Shown piece after piece: positions 1-7,691 of a DNA stretch of 20,990 bases (position 1 is the stretch's first letter; each line of letters begins with the position of its first letter). The notes below the pieces were generated by a model that did not search any database, was not told the origin of the DNA, and saw only the letters and a list, made by a program, of their open reading frames with translations. The position numbers and the translations under genes are program-made. The DNA is from Magnetococcales bacterium (GTDB lineage: Bacteria; Pseudomonadota; Magnetococcia; Magnetococcales; JADGCH01): contig JADGCM010000013.1 in assembly GCA_015228995.1 (NCBI GenBank), positions 1 through 20,990 on the forward strand, read 5' to 3'.

Positions 1-2
1 AA

Positions 3-74
3 TGGACCATCAAAGTGATGGATGCCCATTCGCTCCAAGATATTTTCGGTGATGAGGCACAGGTGGCACACTGA
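3..74 (+). CDS. C-terminal end of an unidentified protein (partial)
   Basis: The frame is open from the window edge and ends in TGA at 72-74. The last residues read WTIKVMDAHSLQDIFGDEAQ, then VAH. The composition and the absence of earlier stops look like a genuine protein end, but 23 codons are too few to name a family. The gene is truncated by the window start. It lies on the same strand as the diguanylate cyclase downstream, but a roughly 250-base spacer with its own promoter candidate suggests the two are separate transcription units. Confidence 0.45.
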   Translation, partial: WTIKVMDAHSLQDIFGDEAQVAH

Positions 75-96
75 CTCTGCCTATAAACGACGTTGG

Positions 97-114
97 TGTA
101 GTGGAATCACTACA
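97..114. repeat. Short perfect inverted repeat
   Basis: TGTAGTG (97-103) and CACTACA (108-114) are exact complements around GAAT. The element lies about 20 bases after the stop of the left-edge gene and 44 bases before the -35 candidate. It could be a weak RNA hairpin or a regulator half-site pair. Nothing distinguishes the two. Confidence 0.4.
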
Positions 115-157
115 TAAAGAATGTGTGTATAGCTACGGCTTATCCAATAGATAAATA

Positions 158-186
158 TTGAAGTCCATTATTGCTACCGGTAAAAT
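158..186 (+). promoter_or_regulatory. Candidate sigma70 promoter for the diguanylate cyclase
   Basis: A -35-like TTGAAG (158-163) and a -10-like TAAAAT (181-186) are separated by exactly 17 bases. Each differs from consensus at one or two positions. Transcription would begin near 193, upstream of both possible start codons of the cyclase. This is by eye only, and no transcript data are available. Confidence 0.5.
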
Positions 187-312
187 GGGTCCGCACAAAT
201 TCGTCAGAATGGAGTTGTAAAGTCTTACTCGGGACCACAAGTTAAACCAGAATGAATAAGGCAAGCAGATCCTGCCTTTGGGGGGCTGCTTGCTCTAAGC
301 ATCTTAAGCAAT

Positions 313-316
313 GGAG
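313..316 (+). promoter_or_regulatory. Ribosome binding site deciding the cyclase start
   Basis: GGAG lies 7 bases before the ATG at 324. The upstream in-frame ATG at 252 has no purine-rich site at a suitable distance. This favours the shorter 590-residue protein. Confidence 0.5.
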
Positions 317-323
317 CTGTGCC

Positions 324-2096
324 ATGCCTGTCGCTGCAGCAGCCGATTTCATCGGGGTCGTCCAGATTATCGTTGTGGCTATCATGGGGGTGTTGTTCTG
401 GCACGAAGGGCGGCGACGGCCGCAGCTGTATCGCATCGGCTGGGGCTTATTGTCAATTGGTTTGGTATTGGTGTGCGGTCATACCGCTGCTGAGTTGATC
501 CAAGAATCGAAACAGGAGCAGCGGTCGTTCCTGGCACCGACTTTGGAATTATCGGGTATGCTGCTGCTGCTGACTGGATTGTTTCTCTGGTTGCGCAGCG
601 TCACCAGCCTCCAGGAGGTGGAGCGTTTTGCCAATGCCATGACCATGGCGTTGGCACGGCTAGAGATCAACCACCAAGATTTGCACGACAAGTTTAAGCG
701 GCTGTTTGCCGTTTCTGAATCCACCCAAGATGCCATCGTCGCTTGTGATGCCGTCGGTGAAATCGTATTTTGGAACTATGGTGCGACGCAATTGTTTGGT
801 CACACGGCTGAACAAGCTGTTGGTCAGCCGCTGACGCTGCTGATTCCGAGCCGCTACCAGGAGATCCACCGAGCCGCGCTACAACAGGCGGCCACGGCTG
901 GTGCCCTCCGGTCGGTAGCCGGTGGTCGGTTAGAGCTGCATGGCTTGACCCAGGCTGGCACCGAGAGACCGATTGAAGTCGCCTTGTCAACTTGGACCAC
1001 CGACCAAGAACGGTTCTTTGTTGCGGTGATGCGCGACATCTCAGATCGGAAACAACAAGAAGCCCATAACATGCGGGTGCAGCAGTCGCGCAGCGCCATC
1101 AGCGCCCTGTTGCAAATGGCTTTAGAATCCACATCACTGATCGACCAACTGCGCAAGGCTCTGGAGATCATCCTGAACGTGCCTTGGCTAACCATCGAAT
1201 CGAAGGGGTCGATTTTCTTAGTTGATGAACAGACGCAAGAACTGACGCTCGCTGTTGAACACGGTTTGGCGACCCATTTGCTGACCGCCTGTGCCCGCAT
1301 TCCTTTCGGCTATTGTCTCTGTGGTCGGGCAGCTCAGAGTGGTCAGATGGTCTATTCGGCCCACCTGGATGAGCGTCACGATGTCACTTTCCCCAGCATC
1401 AAACCCCATGGTCACTATTGCATGCCGATTATTTCCCGTGGTCGTACCTTGGGGATCATCAACCTCTACATCGCCGATGGCCATCGCTGTAACGAGGAGG
1501 AGACCGCTTTCTTGCACGCCATTGCTAATACGCTGGCCGGCATTATTGAGCGCAAGGGGATTGAGCAGCAGTTGGAGCATATGGCCCACCACGATGTTTT
1601 GACCGGTATGCCCAATCGTAAGTTATTGATGAATCGGCTACAGCGCGACATCGCACGCGCCAAACGTGAACAATCGATGTTGGCGGTGTTGTTTCTCGAT
1701 TTAGACCGCTTCAAGGCTGTCAACGACACGCTTGGCCATGAGGTCGGTGATCGCTTATTGATTGACGTCGGTCAACGGCTGCAAACCTGCTTGCGTGAGG
1801 TCGATACCGTGGCGCGACTGGGAGGCGACGAGTTTACCGTCATTCTATCGGTGATTCATCACCCGGAAGATGCCATCAAGGTGGCCCGCAAAATCGTCTC
1901 TACCATCACCGAACCGTTCCTCATCAATGGCCATAACTGCCAGATTGGTACCAGCATCGGTATTAGTTTCTTCCCACAACATGCTGATCAAGCCGACGAT
2001 CTGATTAAAAAGGCTGATATTGCCATGTATGCTGTCAAACAGAAAGGCCGTAACGATTGCTTGGTTTTTGACGCCATCCGACAACCGACCGCGTAA
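324..2096 (+). CDS. Membrane-anchored PAS-GAF-GGDEF diguanylate cyclase
   Basis: The protein is predicted to make cyclic di-GMP from two GTP at the inner membrane. In the 590-residue form, three hydrophobic segments lie at about 10-26, 38-54 and 74-91. They are followed by a PAS domain at about 128-241, a GAF domain at about 261-410 and a GGDEF domain at about 422-584. The active-site GGDEF is intact (500-504), as is the metal-binding LDLDRF segment near 459. A product-inhibition RxxD site (REVD, 491-494) sits five residues before GGDEF, as in feedback-inhibited cyclases. No EAL domain follows. The GAF domain holds a Cys/His-rich set (CLCG, then HGHYC) of unknown role. The ATG at 252 would add 24 residues that do not look membrane- or signal-like. 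The signal sensed is unknown. Domain calls rest on motif recognition. Confidence 0.9.
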   Translation: MPVAAAADFIGVVQIIVVAIMGVLFWHEGRRRPQLYRIGWGLLSIGLVLVCGHTAAELIQESKQEQRSFLAPTLELSGMLLLLTGLFLWLRSVTSLQEVERFANAMTMALARLEINHQDLHDKFKRLFAVSESTQDAIVACDAVGEIVFWNYGATQLFGHTAEQAVGQPLTLLIPSRYQEIHRAALQQAATAGALRSVAGGRLELHGLTQAGTERPIEVALSTWTTDQERFFVAVMRDISDRKQQEAHNMRVQQSRSAISALLQMALESTSLIDQLRKALEIILNVPWLTIESKGSIFLVDEQTQELTLAVEHGLATHLLTACARIPFGYCLCGRAAQSGQMVYSAHLDERHDVTFPSIKPHGHYCMPIISRGRTLGIINLYIADGHRCNEEETAFLHAIANTLAGIIERKGIEQQLEHMAHHDVLTGMPNRKLLMNRLQRDIARAKREQSMLAVLFLDLDRFKAVNDTLGHEVGDRLLIDVGQRLQTCLREVDTVARLGGDEFTVILSVIHHPEDAIKVARKIVSTITEPFLINGHNCQIGTSIGISFFPQHADQADDLIKKADIAMYAVKQKGRNDCLVFDAIRQPTA

Positions 2097-2241
2097 TAAA
2101 TTTCCAGCCGCTGCTCAACCAGTTGTTCCTTGCTTGCCGGTGTGGTTATTGTTATCTTGACGCACCAAGTCGACCGGTACGTGCTCCAACACCCCTGGAG
2201 GTTGGTGGTAACGCGAGGTCATCCCTTTTAGAGCAGTGAAG

Positions 2242-2248
2242 AAAGGAG
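2242..2248 (+). promoter_or_regulatory. Strong ribosome binding site of rplY
   Basis: AAAGGAG lies 7 bases before the ATG at 2256, as expected for a highly translated ribosomal protein gene. The 160-base spacer 2097-2255 before it shows no clear promoter or terminator. A TTGACG at 2157-2162 lacks a -10 partner at normal spacing. Confidence 0.6.
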
Positions 2249-2255
2249 CGAAATC

Positions 2256-2855
2256 ATGGCAATCATTCACGCAGAATCGCGTAGCGGGACCGGCAAGGGG
2301 GTGGCCCGGCGATTGAGACGTCAGGGACGCATTCCGGCGGTGCTGTACGGCGGTGGTCAGGGCAATGTCAACTTGTCGCTTGACTTAAGAAGTTGGGTTC
2401 AGTTGGTAAATAAATTACGCGACGATCTGCGTACCGATCAGCATGAGCTGATCATTGATGGTCAGGCCGGTAGCGCCGTATTGGTACGCGGGATCGAGAG
2501 AGATCCGGTCACATGGATTCCCCTGCATGTTGACTTTCTCCGCTTTGATCCCAATAGTGAAGTCGACGCAGAGGTGCCGGTGCACGTTGTGGACGAAGAG
2601 AAGAGTGCCGGTGTCAAGCGTGGCGGTGCCGTTCACCTCATTTGCCACAGTTTGGCGGTGCGTTGTCGAGCCGGTAACATCCCACGCGGGATTGAAATAT
2701 CTGTCGCCCATCTCGATATCGGTGATTCAGTGCATGTCAATGATGTGCGGCTGCCAGAAGGGGTTGAGTTGCACAGTGACACCAATTTTGCCGTTGTCAC
2801 GGTCGCTGGGGTACAGGGTGAGGCAGTCCAAGATAGCGGCGCAGCTGGTGCGTAA
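2256..2855 (+). CDS. rplY: Ribosomal protein L25, long (CTC/TL5-type) form
   Basis: This is a large-subunit ribosomal protein that binds 5S rRNA. The N-terminal part (about 1-92) carries the family signature, with RSGTGKGVARRLRRQGRIPA followed by VLYGGG. The second beta-rich CTC domain follows at about 95-190, including the typical VPVHVV and GGAVHLICHSLAVRCRAGNIP-like segments. At 199 residues it is the two-domain form and not the short form of about 94 residues found in enteric bacteria. The last residues are Ala/Gly-rich. pth begins 5 bases after the stop, the usual rplY-pth pairing, so the two are almost certainly cotranscribed. Confidence 0.95.
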   Translation: MAIIHAESRSGTGKGVARRLRRQGRIPAVLYGGGQGNVNLSLDLRSWVQLVNKLRDDLRTDQHELIIDGQAGSAVLVRGIERDPVTWIPLHVDFLRFDPNSEVDAEVPVHVVDEEKSAGVKRGGAVHLICHSLAVRCRAGNIPRGIEISVAHLDIGDSVHVNDVRLPEGVELHSDTNFAVVTVAGVQGEAVQDSGAAGA

Positions 2856-2860
2856 CGTCA

Positions 2861-3454
2861 GTGTTGGTGTTGGTCGGTCTTGGTAATCCAGGGGCTCGCT
2901 ACCAGACCACACGACACAACGCCGGTTGGCTATTGCTGGAGGCGGTGTGTCGGCACTACCAGATGTCTGTCGGGGTGGGGCGTTTTCAAGGGCGCTTTGG
3001 CGAGGGCCGGGTCGGTTCAGAGCGGCTGTTGTGGCTATTGCCAGAGACATTCATGAATCTTGCTGGCCGATCTGTCGCCGAGCTGACCCGTTTCTATAAA
3101 ATCACTCCAGAAGCCGTTATTGTATTTCACGATGATCTTGACTTGGCTCCGGGGCGGGTCAAAATTAAGGTAGGTGGCGGCAACGGTGGTCATAATGGCC
3201 TCAAATCAATTCAACAAGAGCTCGGCAGCGCCGGTTTTGTGCGGGTGCGCATCGGCATTGGCCGCCCACCCCCTGAGGCAGATGCCGCCGACTTCGTGTT
3301 GCAATCGTTTACGGCGGCGGAGCGGCTGTGGCTGGAGCAGCTGCAAGCGCTGTTTCCAGTGTTGATGCCACGGTTGCTACAGGGTGATTATAGTGGCGTC
3401 ATGAACGAAATATCCCGATCACAACAACTAGTGATGGAATTAAAAGATAGATGA
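2861..3454 (+). CDS. pth: Peptidyl-tRNA hydrolase
   Basis: This enzyme releases tRNA from peptidyl-tRNA that has dropped off ribosomes, and it acts in the cytoplasm. The start is GTG at 2861, giving MLVLVGLGNPG, the invariant family N terminus. Catalytic-site residues are recognisable: Asn9 in GLGNPG, His19 in TTRHNAGW and Asp91 in FHDDLDL. The GGGNGGHNGLKSI segment and a normal length of 197 residues complete the match. No strong ribosome binding site is visible, and translation is probably coupled to rplY, 5 bases upstream. The stop overlaps the ATG of the next gene (ATGA, 3451-3454), an unusual tie between a housekeeping enzyme and a TPR-glycosyltransferase gene. Confidence 0.96.
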   Translation: MLVLVGLGNPGARYQTTRHNAGWLLLEAVCRHYQMSVGVGRFQGRFGEGRVGSERLLWLLPETFMNLAGRSVAELTRFYKITPEAVIVFHDDLDLAPGRVKIKVGGGNGGHNGLKSIQQELGSAGFVRVRIGIGRPPPEADAADFVLQSFTAAERLWLEQLQALFPVLMPRLLQGDYSGVMNEISRSQQLVMELKDR

Positions 3455-5457
3455 ACGATACAGCCGCAAACGATCAAGCAATGGCCTTGCTTCATCAGGG
3501 TATTCTTCTGAGTGCCCAAGGTAAAAAAGCTGAGGCGCGTGATTGTTTCATGCAGGCGCTTGCGGTTAAAGAGCGTTTTGCGGAGGGCTATAACGCCTTG
3601 GGCGTGTTGTGCATGGCTGATCATAATTGGTCGGAGGCGGCCGGTTATTTTGAGCGGGCCATCACTTTTAATTTGCACTATGCTGAAGCCCATAACAATC
3701 TGGGTACCAGTCTGCTCAAACAGGGTATCCTGGCACGGGCCGTCGTTGCCTACGAGTACGCCCGGCGGCTGTTGGACCATCCATCGGTGCGGGCCCACCT
3801 GATCCAGGCTTTGTTGGGGTTGGCACAACATTATCGAGGGCAGCGTAAATGGCACGAGGTCCAGAGGTGTTACCAGCGGGTGCTGACGTTGCAGCCGGAC
3901 GAACCTCAAGCGCGTTGTCAACTTGGGCTGCCGCTGTTGCAAAAGTGCCAGTGGCTTGAGGCGGAACGGCATTACGCCGCCATCTACCCGCAACTGGCGG
4001 AACAATTGGCCCAAAATCCATCTGCACAGGAGATCCATCGGGTCGGTGGCGAGCTCTATTACCAGGGTCAGATCTATGAGGCGTTGCTCTGTTATCTTAG
4101 ATTAATCAATAGCCGGCCTCACGATACCAATGTTTATATTAATCTGGCGCTGGTGCTAGAACAACACGATCTATTTGACGAGGCCCGTGCTTGTTACGAA
4201 CAGGCATTGACTATCCAAAATAGTGCGATAACCCAGATGTATTTGGGCCGCCTGTTTCATCAAAAAAAAATGTGGCCACAAGCCATTGCCTGTTATGAGG
4301 CCGCTCTGGCGTTGGAACCAACCCACGCCCAGACGATGCGCCATCTCATGCAGGCTTATATCTCGCAATATCAGCTCGAACAGGCGGGGGCTTGCTTCGA
4401 GAAGTTTGTTCGTGACCATCCAGACCATAAACCCGATACCGAGTCCATCTTACTGTACCACCATGTGGTCCGGAGCGGTTTGTTGTTGGTGAATGAGCAA
4501 TTTGCGAGCGGTTGGTTTGAGTTGGTGTGGGTTTGGTACCAACGTGAGTACCGTTATATGCTGTTTGCTGGTGTTGAAATCACCCAGCCGCCCTGGGATG
4601 GCAGCGATTTAGGGGGCAAACGGTTGCTGCTAACCGTGAGCGGTAATGCCGCCGGCGATCCCATTCAATTCGCCCGTTATATTCCACAAGTATTATCACG
4701 CGGTGGCACAGTCATGTTTGCCTGTCAGGATGATATTTTGCCATTGATGAAACGTATAGATGGACTTGAATTAGTGGTGTCGCGCCGACAGATGTTGCCC
4801 CACTTTGACCACTATCTTCCCGTTACCGGCTTGCCATGGCTGTTGCAGCATCAGACGCTGGCCGATATTCCGAGTCAAGTGCCCTATCTGTCGGTTGATC
4901 CCGATGTAGAGCAGCTTTGGCGCGAGCGATTGTGGCGTTATCGGCGTTCCGACCACCTCCACGTTGGTTTGGTGTGGGCGGGTGGTACCAGCAATCTATG
5001 GGACGGTATCCGCTCGATCCACCACATTGAGAAATGGTGGCCGCTGTTTGAGGTACCGAAAATCACCTTTTTCAGCGTGCAGCCGGAAGCAAGTGCGAGG
5101 GAATTACGGCGTTTTCCGCCGGGGCGACTGATTGACTTAACTGCGGACATCAAAGATTTCATGGATACGGCGGCCCTCATCACCCAGTTGGACTTGCTGA
5201 TTAGCATCGATAGTTCACCCGCCCATTTGGCAGGTGCCCTGGGCTGCCCAGTGTGGACCTTGGTCGCAAAACCATCCGATTGGCGTTGGTTGCATGAGCG
5301 TGAGGATACCCCTTGGTATCCGTCTATGCGCCTGTTCCGCCAGCGGCAAGAGGGTGATTGGGACGAAGTGATGGAACGGATCGCAGCGGCATTGGTCGAT
5401 CATCAACAACAGATCACAGAGGGTTGGAATCATGGAAGAGTCGCAACAGACGTCTGA
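3451..5457 (+). CDS. TPR protein with C-terminal GT9-like glycosyltransferase domain, altered donor loop
   Basis: The 668-residue protein has about eight degenerate TPR units from residue 10 to 330. A C-terminal domain follows (about 375-655) of the type in TPR-glycosyltransferases related to heptosyltransferases (GT9 fold). Shared markers are PPWDGSDL (380-387), FARYIP, HVGLVWAG (504-511), RSIHH, ISIDSSPAHLAGALG (584-598) and the end motif DWRWL...PWYPSMRLFRQ (610-631). Unlike its two neighbours it has TVSGNAAGD (395-403) where they have AEQGFGD. It also has SVQPEAS (542-548) in place of a SLQ/NLQ-xG segment. The nucleotide-sugar pocket may therefore be changed or inactive. Its ATG overlaps the pth stop by 4 bases, and its 3' end overlaps the next gene by 26. 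No signal peptide or membrane segment is seen, so it is probably cytoplasmic. Acceptor and donor are unknown. Confidence 0.85.
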   Translation: MNDTAANDQAMALLHQGILLSAQGKKAEARDCFMQALAVKERFAEGYNALGVLCMADHNWSEAAGYFERAITFNLHYAEAHNNLGTSLLKQGILARAVVAYEYARRLLDHPSVRAHLIQALLGLAQHYRGQRKWHEVQRCYQRVLTLQPDEPQARCQLGLPLLQKCQWLEAERHYAAIYPQLAEQLAQNPSAQEIHRVGGELYYQGQIYEALLCYLRLINSRPHDTNVYINLALVLEQHDLFDEARACYEQALTIQNSAITQMYLGRLFHQKKMWPQAIACYEAALALEPTHAQTMRHLMQAYISQYQLEQAGACFEKFVRDHPDHKPDTESILLYHHVVRSGLLLVNEQFASGWFELVWVWYQREYRYMLFAGVEITQPPWDGSDLGGKRLLLTVSGNAAGDPIQFARYIPQVLSRGGTVMFACQDDILPLMKRIDGLELVVSRRQMLPHFDHYLPVTGLPWLLQHQTLADIPSQVPYLSVDPDVEQLWRERLWRYRRSDHLHVGLVWAGGTSNLWDGIRSIHHIEKWWPLFEVPKITFFSVQPEASARELRRFPPGRLIDLTADIKDFMDTAALITQLDLLISIDSSPAHLAGALGCPVWTLVAKPSDWRWLHEREDTPWYPSMRLFRQRQEGDWDEVMERIAAALVDHQQQITEGWNHGRVATDV

Positions 5458-7663
5458 ACAGACGCCTGAACAGATTGTTAACGGCCACTTTGCCCAGGGA
5501 ACACAACATCACACCCAGGGTCGCATTGATGAGGCAATTGCTTGTTATCAGCAAGCCTTGACAGTCGATCCACGCCATGTGGCGACGCTGAATAATTTGT
5601 CCATCGCCTATATGGGGCAGGGTAAGTTAGACGATGCCATCGTTTGTTACGACCGGATCATCGCCATCCACCCCGATGTCGGTGGTTTTCGCAATGGACA
5701 GGGGGCCATCTTTGCAGCGCAGGGTAAAAATGACGAGGCGATTGCCTGTTATCGCAAGGCATTGGAGTTAAAGCCAGATCTGTTCGAAGCGCACGACAAC
5801 CTAGGTCGGGTATTGATGTTACAGGGGGATATTCCTGGTGCCCTGGTCCATTTTAATCGTGCGGTGGAGATCCAACCGCAGTCGGCTGATCTGCGCTACA
5901 ACTTGGCCAATGGCTGTTGGTACGGTGGCCAACCGGAACAGGCGGTGGAGCAATTTGAACAAGCCCTGAAGTTAAATCCGGCCCACGCTTTGGCTACCCA
6001 TGCCCTGGTGCAAGCCTTGGAGCGATTGGCGCCCAGTTATCAGGCTTATAATCGTCTTGATGAGGCCATTGTCAGTTACCGACGTCTATTGGAATTGAAA
6101 CCAGATCACCCAGAGGCCCCGGGTCGATTGGCCTCACTACTCTTCAAGCAAGGGCAGCTACCGGAAGCGGCGCAGTGGTACCAGCGGGCTCTGGAGCATC
6201 ATCCGCAGTCGGCTGAGCTCAATTTTGCCCTCGGAGTGGTCTATTCATCCCTGAATCAAGTCGATGAGGCTATTGCTGCCTACCAGCGTTCGATCGCTCT
6301 CAACGATCGTATCGCCGAAGCGCATCATCAGCTCGGCTCCGCTTTGTCAGGCAAGGGGCGTTGGGCCGAGGCGGTTGCGCCGTTGCAACGGGCTTTGGAA
6401 CTGAAACCAGAAATGGCCGAGAGCTGCAACATGCTTGGCATTTGTTATGCCCTGTTACAGCGCTTTGACGAGGCGGTTGCTAGTTATCACCAAGCGTTGC
6501 AGATACGGCCCAACTATATGGAGGTGCATAATAATTTGGCCCATGCCCTCACTGAACTGGGACGTTGGCAGGAGGCGGTTGACAGCTATCGTCAGGCACT
6601 GGTGATGCAGCCTGACTCGGCCGATGTCCATTTCAATCTGGGCAACATCCTCCTGTTACTGGGTCAGTTCCGCGAGGGGTGGCTGGAATATGAGTGGCGC
6701 CGCTTCAAAGACACCGCCAAGCATCGCCAGTTACGGGAACCCTTTGGGGATCGCCGGCCCTGGGATGGCAGTGATTTGCAGGGCAAAACGATTCTGCTAT
6801 TGGCGGAGCAGGGGTTCGGTGACGTGTTGCAGTTTGCTCGCTATATTCCAATGGTGGCGGAGTGTGGTGGTCGGATTGTGTTGGCGTGCCAACCAGAGTT
6901 ATATAGCTTGTTGCAGCCGCTCCAGGGGGTGGCCCAGGTGGTGAAGATGGCGCCATCCGATTGGCCAGAGTATGACGAATATGCGCCGTTGCTCTGTTTG
7001 CCCAGGATATTCCAAACCGAGATGCACTCCATTCCAGCGCAGGTGCCCTATTTGACGGTGGTGCCGGAACAGCTCGAAATTTGGCAAAAGAAGATGCCAG
7101 CCCCGCCGCCAGCAGCGGAGCCTCCTAAAAAAGGGGGCTTTTTGTCGACTATTTTCGGTCGATCCGACAAGTCGGCGCAGCCACCGAGGCCGTTGCGTGT
7201 CGGTTTGGTCTGGGCCGGTTCGGCCGAGCATGGGCGTGATGCGCTGCGATCGATCCATCAGGTTGAGTTGCTATTACCACTATTTGACGTTCCCAATGTG
7301 CAATTCTTTAACTTGCAGAAAGGGCCAGCCTCTCAAGGGGTTCAGCGTCTACCAGCCGATAAGTTGCACAATCTGGCACCGCAAATTTTTAATTTTATGG
7401 ACACCGGGGCGATTTTGCATCATCTCGATCTGCTCATTACCGTGGATAGTGCGCCGGTCCATCTGGCGGGCGCTTTAGCGCGGCCGGTATGGTTGTTGGT
7501 GCCCTTTATCGCTGAATGGCGTTGGTTGGTGGATCGTGACGATAGCCCATGGTATCCCACCCTGCGCTTGTTTCGGCAGCGGCGCCAGGGGGATTGGGGT
7601 GAGGTAATTGAGCGAGTGGCTCAGGCTTTGGTGGTCGAACAGCGCCGGCAAGATCGGACGTAA
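5432..7663 (+). CDS. TPR protein with C-terminal GT9-like glycosyltransferase domain and Pro-rich insert
   Basis: The 743-residue protein has about eleven TPR units from residue 15 to 410, many close to consensus (DEAIACYRKALELKPD type). A GT9-like glycosyltransferase domain follows at about 440-735. Its donor-binding region reads LLAEQGFGDVLQFARY (456-471). Later markers are GLVWAG (591-596), RSIHQVE, FFNLQKG (625-631), TVDSAPVHLAGAL (670-682) and the EWRWL...PWYPTLRLFRQ end (695-716). Residues 556-588 are a proline- and lysine-rich insert with a short hydrophobic FLSTIFGR core; neither paralogue has it. The ATG at 5432 is preceded by AGAGGG (5418-5423) and lies inside the end of the previous gene. 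Probable role: transfer of a sugar to a protein or polysaccharide bound by the TPR arch. The substrate is unknown. Confidence 0.87.
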   Translation: MEESQQTSEQTPEQIVNGHFAQGTQHHTQGRIDEAIACYQQALTVDPRHVATLNNLSIAYMGQGKLDDAIVCYDRIIAIHPDVGGFRNGQGAIFAAQGKNDEAIACYRKALELKPDLFEAHDNLGRVLMLQGDIPGALVHFNRAVEIQPQSADLRYNLANGCWYGGQPEQAVEQFEQALKLNPAHALATHALVQALERLAPSYQAYNRLDEAIVSYRRLLELKPDHPEAPGRLASLLFKQGQLPEAAQWYQRALEHHPQSAELNFALGVVYSSLNQVDEAIAAYQRSIALNDRIAEAHHQLGSALSGKGRWAEAVAPLQRALELKPEMAESCNMLGICYALLQRFDEAVASYHQALQIRPNYMEVHNNLAHALTELGRWQEAVDSYRQALVMQPDSADVHFNLGNILLLLGQFREGWLEYEWRRFKDTAKHRQLREPFGDRRPWDGSDLQGKTILLLAEQGFGDVLQFARYIPMVAECGGRIVLACQPELYSLLQPLQGVAQVVKMAPSDWPEYDEYAPLLCLPRIFQTEMHSIPAQVPYLTVVPEQLEIWQKKMPAPPPAAEPPKKGGFLSTIFGRSDKSAQPPRPLRVGLVWAGSAEHGRDALRSIHQVELLLPLFDVPNVQFFNLQKGPASQGVQRLPADKLHNLAPQIFNFMDTGAILHHLDLLITVDSAPVHLAGALARPVWLLVPFIAEWRWLVDRDDSPWYPTLRLFRQRRQGDWGEVIERVAQALVVEQRRQDRT
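5447..5470 (+). repeat. 12-bp tandem duplication at the overlap of the first two TPR genes
   Basis: CAGACGTCTGAA (5447-5458) is followed directly by CAGACGCCTGAA (5459-5470), a tandem pair with one mismatch. The TGA stop of the upstream gene (5455-5457) lies in the first copy. In the downstream gene it encodes a repeated T-S/P-E-Q stretch. It may be a local slippage duplication. Confidence 0.6.
7119..7143 (+). terminator. Terminator-like hairpin inside the second TPR-GT gene
   Basis: AGCCTCC (7119-7125) can pair with GGGGGCT (7133-7139), one pair being T-G, across a TAAAAAA loop. A run of T follows to 7143. This matches the shape of a weak intrinsic terminator, but it lies within the codons for the Pro/Lys-rich insert, so it may be only a coding-sequence coincidence. 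If active it would reduce expression of the downstream TPR-GT4 gene. Confidence 0.25.
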
Positions 7664-7671
7664 AGGTACAG

Positions 7672-7679
7672 AGAGGGGG
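7672..7679 (+). promoter_or_regulatory. Ribosome binding site of the third TPR gene
   Basis: AGAGGGGG lies 12 bases before ATG 7692 and 6 bases before an in-frame TTG at 7686. Either could be the true start, and they differ by two residues. A longer in-frame start at 7608 lies within the previous gene and lacks a site. Confidence 0.45.
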
Positions 7680-7691
7680 TTACGGTTGATC

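Larger units (their letters stand above)
75..323. other. Intergenic spacer upstream of the diguanylate cyclase
   Basis: This AT-richer stretch has no convincing ORF or tRNA. It holds a short perfect hairpin, TGTAGTG-GAAT-CACTACA, at 97-114. That hairpin has no T-tract, so it is not a normal intrinsic terminator. It also holds a sigma70-like promoter at 158-186. If the cyclase starts at ATG 252 the spacer ends at 251; a better ribosome binding site supports a start at 324. Confidence 0.5.

Noticed and set aside
75..251. tRNA-like stretch (GTTGGTGTAGTGGAATCACTAC)
   Set aside because: It resembles a D-arm by chance, but no acceptor stem, anticodon arm or T-arm (GGTTCGA type) follows at the right distances.
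2157..2185. TTGACG as a -35 element for rplY
   Set aside because: No -10-like hexamer occurs 15-19 bases downstream. The region at the expected position is GC-rich.
3388..4038. Reverse-strand open frame of 216 codons across pth and the first TPR gene
   Set aside because: It crosses two well-supported forward genes, has no ribosome binding site and no recognised domain, so it is a frame shadow.
7124..7145. Possible programmed -1 frameshift at the A6 G5 run in the second TPR gene
   Set aside because: The in-frame codons are CCT AAA AAA GGG, so the A-AAA-AAG heptamer is not in the phase needed for a -1 slip, and the zero frame continues into a complete domain.
7608..7691. Upstream start at 7608 for the third TPR gene
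   Set aside because: It would overlap the previous gene by 56 bases, add non-conserved residues (MSEWLRLWWSNSAGK) and lacks a ribosome binding site, whereas AGAGGGGG precedes 7686/7692.
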